Assembly (NCBI GenBank): GCA_964606385.1
Contig: CAZSFZ010000041.1
Location: 1 to 6,485, forward strand
DNA length: 6,485 bases
Direction: 5' to 3'
DNA from: Aquincolibacterium sp964606385
GTDB lineage: Bacteria; Omnitrophota; Omnitrophia; Omnitrophales; Aquincolibacteriaceae
Below the pieces are notes generated by a model. That model had not been told where the DNA came from and searched no databases. It saw only the letters and a list, made by a program, of their open reading frames with translations. The first letter of the stretch is position 1. Each line of letters starts with the position of its first letter. Of this stretch, positions 4,924-6,485 are shown one piece after another. The translations under genes were made by a program, and so were the position numbers.

Positions 4924-6485
4924 CTATTTATTCTTCGAAACAGCCGTTTTAGGAGCCCACCGGAAGATCGCTTCTTCGACCGCGAGTTCTTTGCGGGCAT
5001 GGATGCGCCCGAGGTGATATTCAATCCGTTCTTCGGGGACATCCAGATGTCCGAGCACCAAACGGTTGAGTTCGTGACTGGCCTCCCATTCTTCGGTCAC
5101 CACAATGTCCGCGCCCAGCTCATAAAGCTGCGGCATCTGGCCCTGGTAACGGGTCCGAACCGCGAGGATCACGTCCGGATTCAGGCTTTGCACGACGCGA
5201 ATGATCTGCGTGATCCCAAGCGGGTCCGGGAAGCTCAGGATGACGGCCCTCGCGCGACTGATCCCGGCCCTTTTCAACACTTCCTGATTAGCCGCATCGC
5301 CATAGAGGGCTTTCATATGCATCTTTTTGGCCTCACGCATCTTGGCGGGATTCATCTCAATGATCACGAACGGAACCTTCTCCTGCTGGAAGGCGATCGC
5401 CAGGTCCTGTCCCGTGGGCCCGAAGCCGCAAAGGATCACATGCCCGTTCAGGGCAGACAAGGTCCGGTCGGGTTTAACCCAGCTTTTGGGAGGCACGCCG
5501 AAGATCACATACCGGCTCAGGATCTTTAAAACGAACGGGATCAATGCGAAAAGAAGCGGGGTCATCAGCAGAGTCAGAAACGCGGTGGAAAGCAGCACCT
5601 GGTAAAGGTTCGATGAGATGTGCCCGGAACCGCGCGCCATTTCGATCAAAAGGAAGGAAAATTCCCCGATCTGGGAAAGGATGATGCCGGTGATCACCGC
5701 CACACGAGGCGGAAAACCGAACGCCATGATCAGAAGCGTCATGATCACAAAGTTGACGAAAAGTACAAGACCAACCACCGAAAATACAAGAAAGACATGT
5801 TGAAAAAAGAAATGGATATCGAACAAAAGTCCGATGGACACGAAAAAAATACTCACAAAAAGATGCCGGAACGGAACGATTTCGCCGATCAGTTGGTGTG
5901 AAAATCCCGTATTCGCGAACATGAACCCCGCCAAGAGCGCCCCGATGGCCATGGAGAAACCGAGCTCGCCGCTCCCCCAGGCCATGCCCAGGCAGATCAC
6001 GACCGAAAAAAGAAAAAAGATCTCGCGGTTCCGAAGGGCGGCCACCCGGTAAAGAAGCCGCGGAAGAAGGAATCGTGAAAAAAAGAAAGCTCCGATCAGG
6101 AGAAGGACCGTTTTGAGGAGCGCGAGCCCCAGCGCAAGGCTGACCGAGCTGATGGACTGCCCGAAAGCCGATAGAAAGATCATCAGCGGCACGACCGCGA
6201 GGTCCTGGAAGATCAGGATCGCGATCGCAATACGCCCGTGAGGCGAATCGATCTCGCCCCGGTCCATCAGGTATTTCAGTACGATCGCTGTCGAACTTAA
6301 AGCGATGACGGAACCCAGAAAAAATCCCTCGTAGAAACTCCAGCCGCGCCACCAGGCGAAAGCCATCGAAACCGCGACGGAGATCAGGATCTGCAGGGTC
6401 CCGCCGATCACCGCGAGATTCTGCATCCCCCGCAAACGTTCGACGGAAAATTCAAGCCCGATCGCGAGCATCAGAAGTACCACTC
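4924..6485 (-). CDS. KefB/KefC-type cation/proton antiporter (CPA2) with RCK domain, N-terminus outside window
   Basis: The last 519 codons of a monovalent cation:proton antiporter-2 protein are present; the frame stays open to the window edge, and by comparison with KefC roughly the first 60-70 residues are missing. Numbering is from the codon at 6481-6483. The visible part enters at LMLAIGLEFS (4-13). The ion-pathway segment follows: SSTAIVLKYLMDRGE (63-77) and LIFQDLAVVPL (90-100), whose Gln93-Asp94 match the KefC transport residues. Many hydrophobic helices follow, including LSQIGEFSFLL (269-279), up to about residue 325. The cytoplasmic RCK/TrkA-N domain begins near 347 with the nucleotide-binding GFGPTG (353-358), Glu376 at the end of the second strand, and YGDAAN (394-399). 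It should exchange potassium or sodium for protons across the inner membrane under control of a bound dinucleotide. Ion preference cannot be told. A 73-bp gap separates it from the AsmA-like gene; I see neither a clear terminator nor a clear promoter in that gap. Confidence 0.92.
   Translation of the reverse strand, partial: VVLLMLAIGLEFSVERLRGMQNLAVIGGTLQILISVAVSMAFAWWRGWSFYEGFFLGSVIALSSTAIVLKYLMDRGEIDSPHGRIAIAILIFQDLAVVPLMIFLSAFGQSISSVSLALGLALLKTVLLLIGAFFFSRFLLPRLLYRVAALRNREIFFLFSVVICLGMAWGSGELGFSMAIGALLAGFMFANTGFSHQLIGEIVPFRHLFVSIFFVSIGLLFDIHFFFQHVFLVFSVVGLVLFVNFVIMTLLIMAFGFPPRVAVITGIILSQIGEFSFLLIEMARGSGHISSNLYQVLLSTAFLTLLMTPLLFALIPFVLKILSRYVIFGVPPKSWVKPDRTLSALNGHVILCGFGPTGQDLAIAFQQEKVPFVIIEMNPAKMREAKKMHMKALYGDAANQEVLKRAGISRARAVILSFPDPLGITQIIRVVQSLNPDVILAVRTRYQGQMPQLYELGADIVVTEEWEASHELNRLVLGHLDVPEERIEYHLGRIHARKELAVEEAIFRWAPKTAVSKNK

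Noticed and set aside
4281..5529. Two plus-strand open frames of 199 and 274 codons opposite the AsmA-like and antiporter genes
   Set aside because: They are His- and Arg-rich antisense translations, overlap each other and well-supported genes, and show no domain.
5474..6352. 292-codon open frame on the minus strand within the Kef-like antiporter
   Set aside because: Same strand, different frame from an unmistakable antiporter; the translation is rich in Arg, Pro, Asp and Ser with no membrane pattern or domain.
1..6485. CRISPR array, tRNA, insertion sequence, toxin-antitoxin or defence genes
   Set aside because: I looked for regularly spaced repeats, cloverleaf-like sequence, transposase motifs and small paired genes on both strands and saw none.

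Overview
The window looks like a stretch of ordinary bacterial chromosome: densely packed genes, short intergenic gaps, and no tRNA, rRNA, CRISPR array, transposase or phage gene that I can see. It holds seven protein genes, two of them cut by the window edges. The base composition is roughly balanced. The small AsmA-like protein has a wording (LVVKNPAGF, DIPKILVDFELGSFLKG, VVKNEKGELNLD) that I associate with uncultivated Gram-negative lineages such as Candidatus Omnitrophota. That assignment rests on memory of similar proteins and is tentative. An AsmA-type protein does suggest a two-membrane cell envelope.

Layout. Positions 1-918 (minus strand) hold a GIDE-domain membrane protein followed by the start of a LemA-family protein, 17 bp apart and almost certainly one operon; a candidate promoter lies at 967-995. 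Positions 1066-2142 (plus strand) hold a radical SAM enzyme of the AmmeMemoRadiSam family (AmrS), divergent from the GIDE gene. From 6485 down to 2126 (minus strand) four genes run in the same direction: a KefB/KefC-type cation/proton antiporter with an RCK/TrkA-N domain (its N-terminus lies outside the window), a short AsmA-like membrane-anchored protein with a strong ribosome binding site at a GTG start, a soluble GAF-sensor histidine kinase, and a CYTH-domain protein. Gaps of 73, 30 and 7 bp make a shared transcript plausible. The CYTH gene converges on amrS and overlaps its 3' end by 17 bp.

How the genes may work together. Five of the seven concern the membrane or cytoplasmic sensing: ion antiport with nucleotide gating, an envelope AsmA-like protein, a cytoplasmic sensor kinase with no response regulator in view, and the GIDE/LemA pair. 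A common envelope or ion-homeostasis theme is only an inference from adjacency. I found no convincing undescribed multi-gene system. The most unusual signal is a back-to-back pair of degenerate heptamer arrays (2153-2210) at the amrS/CYTH junction. It forms a long imperfect inverted repeat and encodes nearly all of the CYTH protein's C-terminal tail.
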